Part shown: piece by piece, positions 6,348-14,036 of the stretch
Layout: every line of letters starts with the position of its first letter
How positions within the stretch are numbered: the first letter of the stretch is position 1
Assembly (NCBI GenBank): GCA_900553315.1
Contig: USCW01000020.1
Coordinates: 1 to 17,304 of the forward strand
Direction of reading: 5' to 3'
DNA length: 17,304 bases
DNA from: an uncultured Eubacteriales bacterium
GTDB lineage: Bacteria; Bacillota; Clostridia; Christensenellales; Aristaeellaceae
Translations under genes and position numbers: made by a program
The notes under the pieces: generated by a model
The model's database searches: none
What the model was told of the DNA's origin: nothing
What the model saw: the letters and a program-made list of their open reading frames with translations, nothing else

Positions 6348-8471
6348 TTATTGATTCTCCAAGCTCCACATGCGCTGTATACGGCGAAGCCGCGTGCAGA
6401 ATTCCTCGGATGTGATTTGCTTCGTGAAGAGAAGCATCGAGTCGTCCTCATACAAGGCCGCCGGGAGCTGATGCCGCGGGAAATAGAACATCGGGATGCT
6501 ATCCAGATACAGCGCCAAGGATGCCTCGTCCACATCCCAGCGGGCTTCCTCTGCCTTTTCTCTGTCCAGCTTCAGCTGCTGCAAGCGTTCCTCCAAGGGT
6601 GTTTTTTCAGCAGCGTCCACCTGCTGCAAGGATTCTTCTCCCTCCGCAATTTCATCTTCCAGCCTTTGAACCCGTGCGGCATAGTCCGCATTCTCGATAG
6701 GCACGTTGCTTTCATACAGGGCCGTATGCAGCCAGTTGGATTGATGCGCTGCAATGTAGGCCAGATAATCCAGCGCCGCTTCCTTGTGGCGGGAATAGGG
6801 ATTCAAAAGATACACCGTCACGGACGGCATTATCGCAGGCAACTCCCCAGCAACGAAGGCTAGCGGCATGGGCGTGAAGGTGCTCGACCTCGCCGCAGGA
6901 ACCAGCGGATACCGAAGCTCAAAGAGGGGCGCATCATCCGAGAAATTGCTCAAGGCGATATGTGCACACAAGTTATCCACAAGCCGCAAGCATTCTATGA
7001 GCTCTTCATAGGCCGCGTCCGTTCCGACCAGCTCACAGGCACAGCCGTATTGCTGAAGCAGCGCTTCAATAAGCGTTTCCCGAAGATAATCCGGCGTGTA
7101 GTCGGCATTAAAGAGCGCCAACTCCCCCTGCTCATCCGCCGCCGCTAAAGCAAGCACCTGTTCCAGCCATGTACGCCATGTGGTGGGGACAGGAATCTCA
7201 TACTGCGCTGCATCGTAGGCCAGCCCATAGGCGGAGAACTGCACCGGGAAGAAGCAGAGCTTCCCCTCATCATCCAGCAGAACATCCTTCAAAAAGCCGC
7301 GCAAAGTAGCCGTCGGCAAGGCCGGTGCATCCAAAGGCGCGTAATAGCCCTTCTGCACAAAATTCAGCAGCTCTGACTGAAGGGTAAGCTGGTATAGGTC
7401 GATGTAATCCTCTTGCAGCAGCATGTTCTGCGCAAGGCTTTCCATGGTGATCTCATTCTCATAGGGCGTTTGAATGCGCGTGTTGTGTTGGCGCATGTAT
7501 TCCTGCTGATACCGATCCGGCTCGCCCTGTCTGCGAAGGGTGACATGCGCCTCCGCAAAGGCCTTTGTTTCAAGTCCGTCCATGGACGGTATGCAGTACC
7601 CCAGCAGGGGCGAAAAGCAGGGCGGCAGCAGACTTCGCCCGGAATGCTCATAGACCTCGGCAGAACCGCCCGCATGGTCCAGCCGATAAACAAAGCGGTC
7701 GGTCATGAAATAGATGCTGCCCGTCTGCGGGTCTTCCCGCGGATAAGCCGCCATTTGCGGCAGACGCACCGCCACTTCTGTCTGCTCGCCGTGCTCTGCG
7801 TCAATGGCCACCAGCTTGCTGGACGCATCCAGAAAGGACAGCATAGCCAGCAGCGTGCCCTCCCCCGTCACGCACAGGCCGCTGAAGCTTCCGTTGGCTA
7901 TCTGCTCCACCGCGCCCGTGGTCAAATCACACTTCAAAAGCCGATCCGCAAACACGGAGCTGGCATCCCCCACCAGAAAATAAACGGCATTCGACAACAT
8001 GACCGCGTCATACAAAATCGGCGCGTCGTCCACGGCCTCCACAAAGGCGCTGTGATCCATGGCGCATACGCGGCGCATGTCCACATGATGCTCCGCAATG
8101 CTGACCTGATTGATGCCCGTAAAGCCCTGCGCGATGCAGTAGACCGCGTCAGCATCGTCCGTCAGCAGATAACCGAGGCTCGTTCCCACGGGCACCGGCG
8201 CATAGGCCTCCGGATACAGCAGCGTATCGGCAGAGGAAACCTCCTCCAAGGCATAGACGTGATAGTCGCCGTCCAGCGCCGTAACGGTATCATTCTGATA
8301 CAGATACAGCGTATCCTGTGAAAGAAGCAGCAGCCCCTCCTGATAGGGCACCGCCTGAAGCACCGGCAGACGCTCCAAGGTCAGCGTTTGACCGTCCGCC
8401 TCTCCCTGCGCACCGCCGAAGGAAAACAGCAAACACAGCACCAGCCACACACAGACAGACCGCTTCTTCAC
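6348..8471 (-). CDS. Secreted beta-propeller-like / solute-binding fusion protein
   Basis: This 707-residue exported protein has no firm family. GTG 8471 is chosen because AGGGGG lies nine bases upstream and the product then starts with a signal peptide (KKRSVCVWLVLCLLFSFGG, cleavage likely after AQG); the longer in-frame ATG 8549 would bury this. Residues about 35-305 are short strand-like repeats (GLLLLSQDTLYLYQ, AVYFLVGD, KLVAIDAEHG, GSIYFMTDRFVYRLDHAG) like a beta-propeller. Residues about 308-707 look like a family 1 ABC solute-binding protein: LAQNMLLQEDYIDLYQL, FVQKGYYAPLDA, FPVQFSAYGLAYDA, PVPTTWRTWLEQV. A probable coiled coil (597-645) is inserted near the C terminus. It is the last gene of the ECF sigma operon, which suggests a sensor or effector in the envelope. 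Domain calls are by eye. Confidence 0.75.
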   Translation of the reverse strand: MKKRSVCVWLVLCLLFSFGGAQGEADGQTLTLERLPVLQAVPYQEGLLLLSQDTLYLYQNDTVTALDGDYHVYALEEVSSADTLLYPEAYAPVPVGTSLGYLLTDDADAVYCIAQGFTGINQVSIAEHHVDMRRVCAMDHSAFVEAVDDAPILYDAVMLSNAVYFLVGDASSVFADRLLKCDLTTGAVEQIANGSFSGLCVTGEGTLLAMLSFLDASSKLVAIDAEHGEQTEVAVRLPQMAAYPREDPQTGSIYFMTDRFVYRLDHAGGSAEVYEHSGRSLLPPCFSPLLGYCIPSMDGLETKAFAEAHVTLRRQGEPDRYQQEYMRQHNTRIQTPYENEITMESLAQNMLLQEDYIDLYQLTLQSELLNFVQKGYYAPLDAPALPTATLRGFLKDVLLDDEGKLCFFPVQFSAYGLAYDAAQYEIPVPTTWRTWLEQVLALAAADEQGELALFNADYTPDYLRETLIEALLQQYGCACELVGTDAAYEELIECLRLVDNLCAHIALSNFSDDAPLFELRYPLVPAARSSTFTPMPLAFVAGELPAIMPSVTVYLLNPYSRHKEAALDYLAYIAAHQSNWLHTALYESNVPIENADYAARVQRLEDEIAEGEESLQQVDAAEKTPLEERLQQLKLDREKAEEARWDVDEASLALYLDSIPMFYFPRHQLPAALYEDDSMLLFTKQITSEEFCTRLRRIQRMWSLENQ

Positions 8472-8511
8472 AGCTTTTCGCCCCCTTCGGTACGTCCACG
8501 GCAGACATGCT

Positions 8512-9003
8512 TCAATAGTCCGGCAGCGTATACCCCTTTTGCGCCGCATAGACCCCAGCGGATCGCTTCACCTCCATGGCCTGCTCCGCCGTCTCCGCAG
8601 GAGCCATGATCTCCATGGGTGTTCCATCCGCTGGCTTCAGACGGATATATAGCCAATCAAAGCTTCTGGGCGCGACAAAGTAGCCGGGAATCGTATAACC
8701 GTCGTCGGTCAAGCAGGTGATGAAGCTTGGGCCGTCCGCACCCATGCGTGCGGTCATGGACGCGTCTTCGAAGAGGCTCTGTCCGTTCACGCTGAGGGAA
8801 AACGTTCCCTTGTATTCGGCGTTTGGTAAAAAGCGGGTATGAAGTCTGCCGCTCAGGGACAGGCTGCACGGCGCAAAGCTGTTATCTTCCAGATTGGAAA
8901 ATGCAGCGCCCGCGTAGCTTTTCTCCACCTTCGCAGGATACAGCAGGAAAGCCACAATCAATACCAGCGCACATACCGCTACCAGCACAATTTTCTTTTT
9001 CAT
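8512..9003 (-). CDS. Membrane-anchored extracytoplasmic protein, unknown function
   Basis: I do not recognise a family for this 163-residue protein. It begins with a lysine-rich start and one hydrophobic segment (about residues 5-22, KKIVLVAVCALVLIVAFLLY), so it is an uncleaved anchor or signal peptide with the rest outside the cell. The remainder is mostly strand-like, with one cysteine at about 46 in NSFAPCSLSLSG and another at about 97 in FITCLTDDGY, which could form a disulfide. The ATG shares its first base with the upstream TGA stop (TGATG), so it is translationally coupled to the anti-sigma factor gene. The propeller-SBP gene starts 40 bases downstream. Its position suggests a partner in envelope sensing, which is inference only. 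Confidence 0.85.
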   Translation of the reverse strand: MKKKIVLVAVCALVLIVAFLLYPAKVEKSYAGAAFSNLEDNSFAPCSLSLSGRLHTRFLPNAEYKGTFSLSVNGQSLFEDASMTARMGADGPSFITCLTDDGYTIPGYFVAPRSFDWLYIRLKPADGTPMEIMAPAETAEQAMEVKRSAGVYAAQKGYTLPDY

Positions 9004-9884
9004 CAGCCGTACCCTCCCTGCGTGTTGTAGACCATCATGATCAGTTCATCCATGGTGATGGGACCGGAGATATACATCAACATGTTGCCCTCCTGCCAGA
9101 TCGCCAGCGTGTCCCCAGCGTTGGTGGAGAGGTAAACGCTCTGCCCGTTTTCCAGCACCACGTCCTCGCCCTCGCCGTCCTGCGGGAAGATTGTCGCCAT
9201 CGTGCTGGGATCGGCTGCATAATAGCAGTCAAAGTTCAGCATGGTCTCCATATCCGGATGGAAATAGAAGACGGAGAACGCCCAATCTTCGCTGATCTTA
9301 GACGCATAATACGGCTCCGCTTCCCAGCCGTCCGGCGCCCACATCGGCATCGGCGGCGTAAGTCCAAGGAACGCCACAATCTCCTCGTAGCTCGTGGTTT
9401 CAAGCTCCTGCAGGGTGCCGCCGTCCTCCGAGGCAGTCGCGCTCTGACCGCCGCCGATCTCCTCCTTCTGGCCCCGCAGCTCATAGATTTGTCCGTCCTC
9501 GGTCTGCGTGCCCTGATACCGGCTTCTGGTAAGGGAGATGCCCATCAAAAACACCAGCACGACGCTCGCCGCCACGGCGACAAGCTGCTTCCACGGGAAG
9601 CGCCGACGACGCTTCTCCTTCCGAATCGCCTTGCGGATGGCCTCCCAGTTCTGCTGCTGATGCTCCGGCCACGCGGCGCTTTGCTCCGCGTCCATTTCCG
9701 CCATCATGTCGCTGCAAGCGTCCAGCCACGCATTGTCCGCCGGTTGATCAGTCGCGCCCAGGGCGGCATAGATTTCCGTTTCCAGCAGGTCGGCAACCTC
9801 GGCACGGGTCAGCTCCCCCTCCGCCAACTGCCGACGAAGTTCGTCCAGCTTGTCCTGCTGCGTCTTGCTCAGTTGCTTTTCCAT
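9003..9884 (-). CDS. Putative anti-sigma factor with DUF4367-like outer domain
   Basis: This 293-residue protein probably holds the upstream ECF sigma factor inactive at the membrane. The N-terminal part (1-95) is cytosolic, charged and helical, with LAEGELTRAEVADLLETEIY and a basic KEKRRRRFPWKQ just before one membrane helix (about 98-118, LVAVAASVVLVFLMGISL). Outside are a low-complexity linker and a C-terminal domain (about 165-293) with PPMPMWAPDGWEAEPYY, NGQSVYLSTNAGDTLAIWQE and MLMYISGPITMDELIMMVYN, a pattern like DUF4367. A good ribosome binding site (GGGAGG, eight bases upstream) supports ATG 9884. It follows the sigma gene by 54 bases. I see no clear zinc-binding ZAS motif, so the anti-sigma role rests on topology, the outer domain and context. 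Confidence 0.8.
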   Translation of the reverse strand: MEKQLSKTQQDKLDELRRQLAEGELTRAEVADLLETEIYAALGATDQPADNAWLDACSDMMAEMDAEQSAAWPEHQQQNWEAIRKAIRKEKRRRRFPWKQLVAVAASVVLVFLMGISLTRSRYQGTQTEDGQIYELRGQKEEIGGGQSATASEDGGTLQELETTSYEEIVAFLGLTPPMPMWAPDGWEAEPYYASKISEDWAFSVFYFHPDMETMLNFDCYYAADPSTMATIFPQDGEGEDVVLENGQSVYLSTNAGDTLAIWQEGNMLMYISGPITMDELIMMVYNTQGGYG

Positions 9885-9938
9885 CGGGTCATCCTCCCTT
9901 CACTTGAAATAGCGGCAAAAAAGTCCTTTTGAACCGCC

Positions 9939-10469
9939 TCACGAAAAATTTTCTTCAAAAAGTGTTTTCGCTCTTCGTCGAATGCGCCGGATCACGGCCT
10001 TCACCTGATTCTCCGTGAGCTGCTGTGCAGCCGCAATATCCCGCATGGTCTGCTGCTCCAGAAAATAAGCGGTAAACACCGCCTTTTCCTCCGGCGTCAG
10101 CAGGGCCAGCAGCACCGCAAAGAAGCTTCGGAGATTCTGTCTTGCGCTGTGCGTCTCCACCGTGTCCTCGCCGGACAGCTTCTCCGCCTGTCCGCTGTCC
10201 AGCGAAAACGCGACCTGTTCTCGTCGTTTCCGCTCCCGCTCCATGGCGTCCATGAGCCGATACAGGCAGGTCTGCACCAACCACCCCCGCAGGTTGGGAT
10301 GCTCCGCCAGCGTATCGCACTCCTTGAAGGCCGCCAAGAACGTTTCCTGCACGCAGGCATCCACCATATCCGCACAAGCCGGGTCATAATTCGTCCGTTT
10401 CCTGCACAGGCGTATCAGAAACACGGCGTTTTCGTCGTACAGCCGCTTGAGAAAAAGCTCCCGCTCCAT
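9939..10469 (-). CDS. ECF-family RNA polymerase sigma factor
   Basis: This 176-residue protein has the two-domain plan of extracytoplasmic-function sigma factors. Region 2 (about 5-85) includes DMVDACVQETFLAAFKECDT and NLRGWLVQTCLYRLMDAMER, the -10 recognition helix area. Region 4 (about 115-170) includes LLALLTPEEKAVFTAYFLEQ, TMRDIAAAQQLTENQVKAVI and a basic end IRRRAKTLFEE, a helix-turn-helix that reads the -35 element. ATG 10469 is preceded by AAAGGA about 11 bases away. It is the first gene of a four-gene minus-strand operon with a sigma-A-like promoter at 10536-10565, so basal expression comes from housekeeping polymerase. I found no clear ECF-type (GAAC/CGTC) autoregulated promoter in the intergenic region. 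Confidence 0.93.
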   Translation of the reverse strand: MERELFLKRLYDENAVFLIRLCRKRTNYDPACADMVDACVQETFLAAFKECDTLAEHPNLRGWLVQTCLYRLMDAMERERKRREQVAFSLDSGQAEKLSGEDTVETHSARQNLRSFFAVLLALLTPEEKAVFTAYFLEQQTMRDIAAAQQLTENQVKAVIRRIRRRAKTLFEENFS

Positions 10470-10535
10470 CGTTGGTATCGTCCTTTCCTACTCCGTTTCG
10501 TATAGGAACGCACTGCTTGCTTTTCGATGGAAATC

Positions 10536-10565
10536 ATTATACATCATCTCCACGCGTCTGCTCAA
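10536..10565 (-). promoter_or_regulatory. Sigma-A-type promoter of the ECF sigma operon
   Basis: On the minus strand TTGAGC (10565-10560) is followed after 18 bases by a perfect TATAAT (10541-10536). The predicted start is about 60 bases before the sigma-factor ATG. It is back to back with the acetyltransferase promoter, so the two -35 boxes are about 30 bases apart. Confidence 0.75.
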
Positions 10566-10595
10566 CAGGGTTTGTGCGTCCCGCTTTGCCGACTC

Positions 10596-10624
10596 TTGAC
10601 ACGCTTCCGCGCCCATGCTATGAT
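10596..10624 (+). promoter_or_regulatory. Consensus sigma-A promoter of the tandem GNAT gene
   Basis: TTGACA (10596-10601), a 17-base spacer and TATGAT (10619-10624), the latter preceded by TGC as an extended -10. The predicted start is about 38 bases before GTG 10669. The spacer contains CGCTTCCGCG, resembling a stretch in the promoter at 11911. Confidence 0.85.
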
Positions 10625-10668
10625 ACGCCCATATCCAAGCTGAACAACCGAAAAAGGGGAGTGAGCCT

Positions 10669-11745
10669 GTGAACTTTACGATGGAACCGCTGTCCCCCCT
10701 GTATGTGGAGGACGCGCTTACCCTGCTGCGCGCCGCCTCGGAAAAGGGCGAGGTGCTTTATAAGCCGCTGGAAAAATCCGATTATCTTGAACGCTTTCAA
10801 GGGCCTGGATGCGCGGCCTTCGCGGCGATGTCGGAGGGCAGGCTGATCGGCTGGGTCCACGCCGCGTGGCAGACGAGCTTTCTCCCCGGCGAGGATGCAA
10901 ACAATACGCCGCTGTATTTGACGCTGCTGGTGGTGGATGCACAGCACCGCAGACAGGGCGTTGGACGTGCGCTGCTGCACACGGTCAGCGAGTTGGGCCG
11001 CTCCATGCACAAAAAGCATTTGGTGGTGTCGAGCAACAACCCCGTCCATCTGACGTGGCTCATTCCCGGTGCGGGCGGACACGACCACAACAACGCCCCC
11101 GGCGTGAATGAGGAAACCCCCGGCTACGCTTATCTGCTGCATCAGGGCTTCCACGATGACTTCCATGAAATCTCCATGTATATCAACCTGAAGGACTACC
11201 ATTGGGATCCCGCGCTGGACGGCAAGATCGCGGCGCTGGCGGCGGAGGGCATCCGCGTGGGCCGCTGGGAGCCCGGGCTGGGCGAGGACTACAACGGCAT
11301 GTGTGACCGGGTGGGCAGCGAATACTGGCGAAACGTGCTGCGTCAGGAGCTGACCGCGTGGCATGAGCACCGCCCCAACAGCGATCCCGAATGCTGGCCG
11401 GACGGACGCAAGCCCGCAGGCCCCCGCGTGCTGCTGACGGCCACAAAGGATGATCAGATCATCGGCTTCACCGGCCCGGTGGATTTGCAGCAGAGCGGAC
11501 GGGGCTGGTTCACGGGCATCTGCACCGACCCGGCTTGGGGCGGACGCGGCATCGCATCCGTACTGTTCAACCTGCTGATGAAAGAATTCATCGCCGAGGG
11601 CGCGGCGTTCACGTCGCTTTTCACCGGCAAAACGAACTTCGCCCAGAAGATCTATCTGGGCGCGGGACTGCGCATCACGTCCAACTGGGCGGTCATGTCC
11701 CTGCCGCTGGCGGATGGAGAAAAATACGATAAAAAATATTTTTAA
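10669..11745 (+). CDS. Tandem GNAT-family N-acetyltransferase
   Basis: This 358-residue cytosolic protein carries two GNAT folds. The first (about 1-175) has the acetyl-CoA motif LLVVDAQHRRQGVGRALL near residues 85-102. The second (about 185-345) has ICTDPAWGGRGIASVLFNLL near 284-303. Each motif keeps the R/Q-x-x-G-x-G/A loop that holds the pyrophosphate of acetyl-CoA. The substrate is not evident; tandem GNAT proteins include mycothiol synthase-like and antibiotic-acetylating enzymes, but nothing here picks one. GTG 10669 is used because AAGGGGAG lies just upstream. It is a single-gene unit with its own promoter and terminator, transcribed away from the sigma operon. Confidence 0.88.
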   Translation: MNFTMEPLSPLYVEDALTLLRAASEKGEVLYKPLEKSDYLERFQGPGCAAFAAMSEGRLIGWVHAAWQTSFLPGEDANNTPLYLTLLVVDAQHRRQGVGRALLHTVSELGRSMHKKHLVVSSNNPVHLTWLIPGAGGHDHNNAPGVNEETPGYAYLLHQGFHDDFHEISMYINLKDYHWDPALDGKIAALAAEGIRVGRWEPGLGEDYNGMCDRVGSEYWRNVLRQELTAWHEHRPNSDPECWPDGRKPAGPRVLLTATKDDQIIGFTGPVDLQQSGRGWFTGICTDPAWGGRGIASVLFNLLMKEFIAEGAAFTSLFTGKTNFAQKIYLGAGLRITSNWAVMSLPLADGEKYDKKYF

Positions 11746-11759
11746 GGGATAAATCTCCA

Positions 11760-11799
11760 AACGGCTGCATATGTTTCAATGCGTATGCAGTCGTTTTTT
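11760..11799 (+). terminator. Rho-independent terminator of the GNAT gene
   Basis: AACGGCTGCATA (11760-11771) pairs with TATGCAGTCGTT (11784-11795), with one G-T pair, followed by a T-run to 11799. The 110 bases from here to the promoter at 11911 are AT-rich and hold no gene that I can see. Confidence 0.9.
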
Positions 11800-11910
11800 C
11801 TTCGGACTTTTCGCAGCTTCCCAGTCTTTTTTTCAAGTATTTTGGCATATTGTCTAAATTTCGCCCCGCTTTCATATTCATTTCTTTAAAACAAGCCTTC
11901 CAAACTTTTC

Positions 11911-11940
11911 TTGACAAAGACGCTTTCCGCGTGCTATGAT
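11911..11940 (+). promoter_or_regulatory. Sigma-A promoter of the LplB-type sugar importer operon
   Basis: TTGACA (11911-11916), an 18-base spacer and TATGAT (11935-11940) with an extended TGC before the -10. The start of transcription should be near 11947, giving a leader of about 100 bases before the TTG start at 12049. Confidence 0.85.
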
Positions 11941-11947
11941 GCAATTA

Positions 11948-12028
11948 TACAATGATGTATGAAAGCAAGAGAGCACAAGGGCGAAGTATGGGGATACCTA
12001 TCCTGCGCTTCGTCGTTTTGCCATTGTA
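11948..12028 (+). promoter_or_regulatory. Foldable 5' leader of the importer operon
   Basis: Three nested pairings can be read by eye: TACAATG (11948-11954) with CATTGTA (12022-12028), GGCGAAG (11980-11986) with CTTCGTC (12008-12014, one G-T pair), and GGGAT (11991-11995) with ATCCT (12000-12004). The ribosome binding site AAAGGAGGG lies just 3' of the structure. No known riboswitch class is recognised and no terminator is obvious. Confidence 0.4.
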
Positions 12029-12048
12029 AATTCAAAGGAGGGATCGGA

Positions 12049-13017
12049 TTGAGCGTTGCCGAAAAGCGCAGCGTCAAGGGGACGCGGGAAAATATTTTTA
12101 ATTCGACACGGGTTCGGCATCTGGTGGGTCTGCGGTTATATCGCAACAGGTATATTTACCTGATGATCCTCCCGGTGGTCGTGTATTTTATCCTGCTGAA
12201 GTATGTGCCCATGTGGTTTCTGCGCAGCGCGTTTTATGATTACAAGCTGCTCAAGGGCTTTGATTCCAAATTTGTGGGCTGGAAGAACTTCGAGCGCTTG
12301 CTTTCGAATCCCAACCTGATGAACTATATCGGCAACACGCTGAAGCTGAACCTGACCGCCCTGGTCATCCTCTTCCCCATGCCGATGTTCTTCGCGCTGA
12401 TGCTCAACGAGCTTCGCAGCGCGAAATTCATGAAGTTCGTGCAGACCATTTCCTACCTGCCGCACTTCGTTTCGACGGTGGTGCTGGTCTCCATGATTAC
12501 CACCATCCTGTCCCCCAGCATCGGCTCGCTGGCGAAGCTCACCAAGATGATGGGCGGCACGCCGATCAATTATCTGAGCGTGCCGGAGTATTTCATCCCC
12601 ATCAACGTGGTCTCCGGCTTCTGGCAGTCGGTGGGCTGGGAGGCTGTGATCTACGTCTCCACGCTGGCGGGCATTGACCGCGGCCTGTACGAAGCGGCGA
12701 AGATCGACGGCGCGAACCGCTGGCAGCAGATCATCCACGTCAGTCTGCCGGGTCTGGCCACTACCTTCGTGCTGCTGCTCATCATGCAGGTAGGTCAGCT
12801 GCTGAACGTCAACTTTGAAAAGGTCTACCTGCTGCAAAATAACCTGAACCTGAGCGCCTCCGAAATGCTGCCCACCTTCGTGTACAAGACGGGCATGGAG
12901 AGTCAAAAGTACGGCTACGCTACGGCGGCCGGCCTGTTCAACTCGGTGATCAGCGTGATTCTGGTGTTCATCGCCAACACCGTCAGCCGCAAGGTCAGCG
13001 AAATTTCGCTGTTCTGA
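12049..13017 (+). CDS. LplB-type carbohydrate ABC transporter permease
   Basis: This is one of two membrane subunits of an importer of the LplB/YtcP type, which generally carries oligosaccharides or uronates. The start is TTG 12049, seven bases after AAAGGAGGG; the in-frame ATG 11959 lacks a ribosome binding site and would put the leader inside the protein. This gives 322 residues. The first membrane helix is YLMILPVVVYFILLKYVPMW, followed by the family-typical SAFYDYKLLKGF and VGWKNFERLL. The ATPase-contact EAA loop is YEAAKIDGANRWQQIIHVSL. The second permease starts 18 bases after the stop. No ATPase gene is in the operon, which is common for this class, as a shared MsmX-like ATPase is used. 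Confidence 0.93.
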   Translation: MSVAEKRSVKGTRENIFNSTRVRHLVGLRLYRNRYIYLMILPVVVYFILLKYVPMWFLRSAFYDYKLLKGFDSKFVGWKNFERLLSNPNLMNYIGNTLKLNLTALVILFPMPMFFALMLNELRSAKFMKFVQTISYLPHFVSTVVLVSMITTILSPSIGSLAKLTKMMGGTPINYLSVPEYFIPINVVSGFWQSVGWEAVIYVSTLAGIDRGLYEAAKIDGANRWQQIIHVSLPGLATTFVLLLIMQVGQLLNVNFEKVYLLQNNLNLSASEMLPTFVYKTGMESQKYGYATAAGLFNSVISVILVFIANTVSRKVSEISLF

Positions 13018-13035
13018 TGAAAGGAGGCCGTAAAG

Positions 13036-13968
13036 ATGGCACAAACCGCTGCAAAGCTCGCGCATAAGCATCACGGCGACTTTATCCGCCGCAGCCGGGG
13101 CGAAAAAATCGCCGACGGCGTCCTGCTGGCGTTTATGATTCTGCTGCTGTGCTTTTTCCTGTATCCGCTGCTGAACATGTTCTCCATCTCTCTGAGCGAC
13201 GAATACGCCGTGCTCCGCGCCGACGTAACGTTCTATCCCATCGGCTTCAATCCGCAGGCCTATGACCTGATTTTCCAGTCTCAGGATCTGTGGCGCTCCA
13301 TCGGCAACAGCCTGTTCGTGGCGATCGTGGGCTGTGCGCTGAGCTTGGCAGGGCTGAGTCTGGCGGCATATCCGCTGGCCTTCGCCCAGTTCTACGGCAA
13401 GAAGCTGTACAGCTTCCTGATCCTCTTTACCATGTGGTTTCAGGGCGGCATCATCCCCCAGTTCCTGACCATTCAGCAGCTGGGCCTGTACGACTCCCTG
13501 TGGGCGCTGATTATGAATCTGCTGATGAGCGCCTACTATGTGGTCATTGTGAAGAGTTATTTCCAGTCCATTCCCGTGTCCATTGTGGAAAGCGCACGCA
13601 TCGACGGCGCAAACGACTTCCGCATTCTGTTCCAGCTCATTATCCCCCTGTCCAAGCCGGTGCTGGCTACCGTATCGCTGTGGGTCATCGTGAGCCATTG
13701 GAACGACTACCTGAACCCCCTGATGTTCCTGTCCTCTCGGGAAAACTATACGCTCCAGCTGATCCTGAAGGAGCTGGTGCTGAACGCCGAGAGCTCCATC
13801 CATAACGTTTCGATGGTTTCCACTTCCGCCACGGGCGGCGCGGCGGCGCTGGGTCAGCAGACCCGCAACGCGGTGCTGGTGGTGGCGATGCTGCCGATGA
13901 TCGTGCTGTATCCCTTTGTGCAGCGTTACTTTGTCAGCGGCGTAATGCTGGGCTCCGTCAAGGAGTGA
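13036..13968 (+). CDS. YtcP-type carbohydrate ABC transporter permease
   Basis: This second membrane subunit (310 residues) pairs with the LplB-type protein. The ribosome binding site AAAGGAGG lies eight bases before ATG 13036. Landmarks are the first helix ILLLCFFLYPLLNMFSISLS, the helix-rich FLILFTMWFQGGIIPQFLTI, and the EAA loop VESARIDGANDFRILFQLII followed by PLSKPVLA. The C terminus has LVVAMLPMIVLYPFVQRYFV and ends GVMLGSVKE, typical of the family, whose members nearly always end with a GxxxGAxKG-like tail. The binding-protein gene follows after 68 bases containing a palindrome. Confidence 0.94.
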   Translation: MAQTAAKLAHKHHGDFIRRSRGEKIADGVLLAFMILLLCFFLYPLLNMFSISLSDEYAVLRADVTFYPIGFNPQAYDLIFQSQDLWRSIGNSLFVAIVGCALSLAGLSLAAYPLAFAQFYGKKLYSFLILFTMWFQGGIIPQFLTIQQLGLYDSLWALIMNLLMSAYYVVIVKSYFQSIPVSIVESARIDGANDFRILFQLIIPLSKPVLATVSLWVIVSHWNDYLNPLMFLSSRENYTLQLILKELVLNAESSIHNVSMVSTSATGGAAALGQQTRNAVLVVAMLPMIVLYPFVQRYFVSGVMLGSVKE

Positions 13969-13986
13969 TCTCTCCCGGGAATTTCC

Positions 13987-14000
13987 GCGGACATGTCCGC
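13987..14000 (+). promoter_or_regulatory. Palindrome between permease and binding-protein genes
   Basis: GCGGACATGTCCGC is a perfect 14-base palindrome, extended by TTTC and GAAA on either side with one mismatch. It has no T-run directly after it, so it is not a normal terminator. It may act as an mRNA-stabilising or attenuating hairpin that lets the binding protein be made in excess, or as a protein-binding operator. Confidence 0.5.
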
Positions 14001-14036
14001 GAAAGTTTAACACTATTTTTTCTAGGAGGAAGTCTC

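Noticed and set aside
8472..8549. Longer start for the propeller-SBP protein
   Set aside because: It would place 26 basic residues before the signal peptide and overlaps the upstream gene; GTG 8471 has a good ribosome binding site.
11959..12048. Longer ATG start for the first LplB-type permease
   Set aside because: No ribosome binding site precedes it and the added residues do not fit the family; AAAGGAGGG before TTG 12049 is much better.
12136..14013. 625-codon open frame on the minus strand opposite the LplB/YtcP permeases
   Set aside because: Its product is rich in H, Q and R as expected from the complement of membrane protein codons; the plus-strand permeases are unmistakable.
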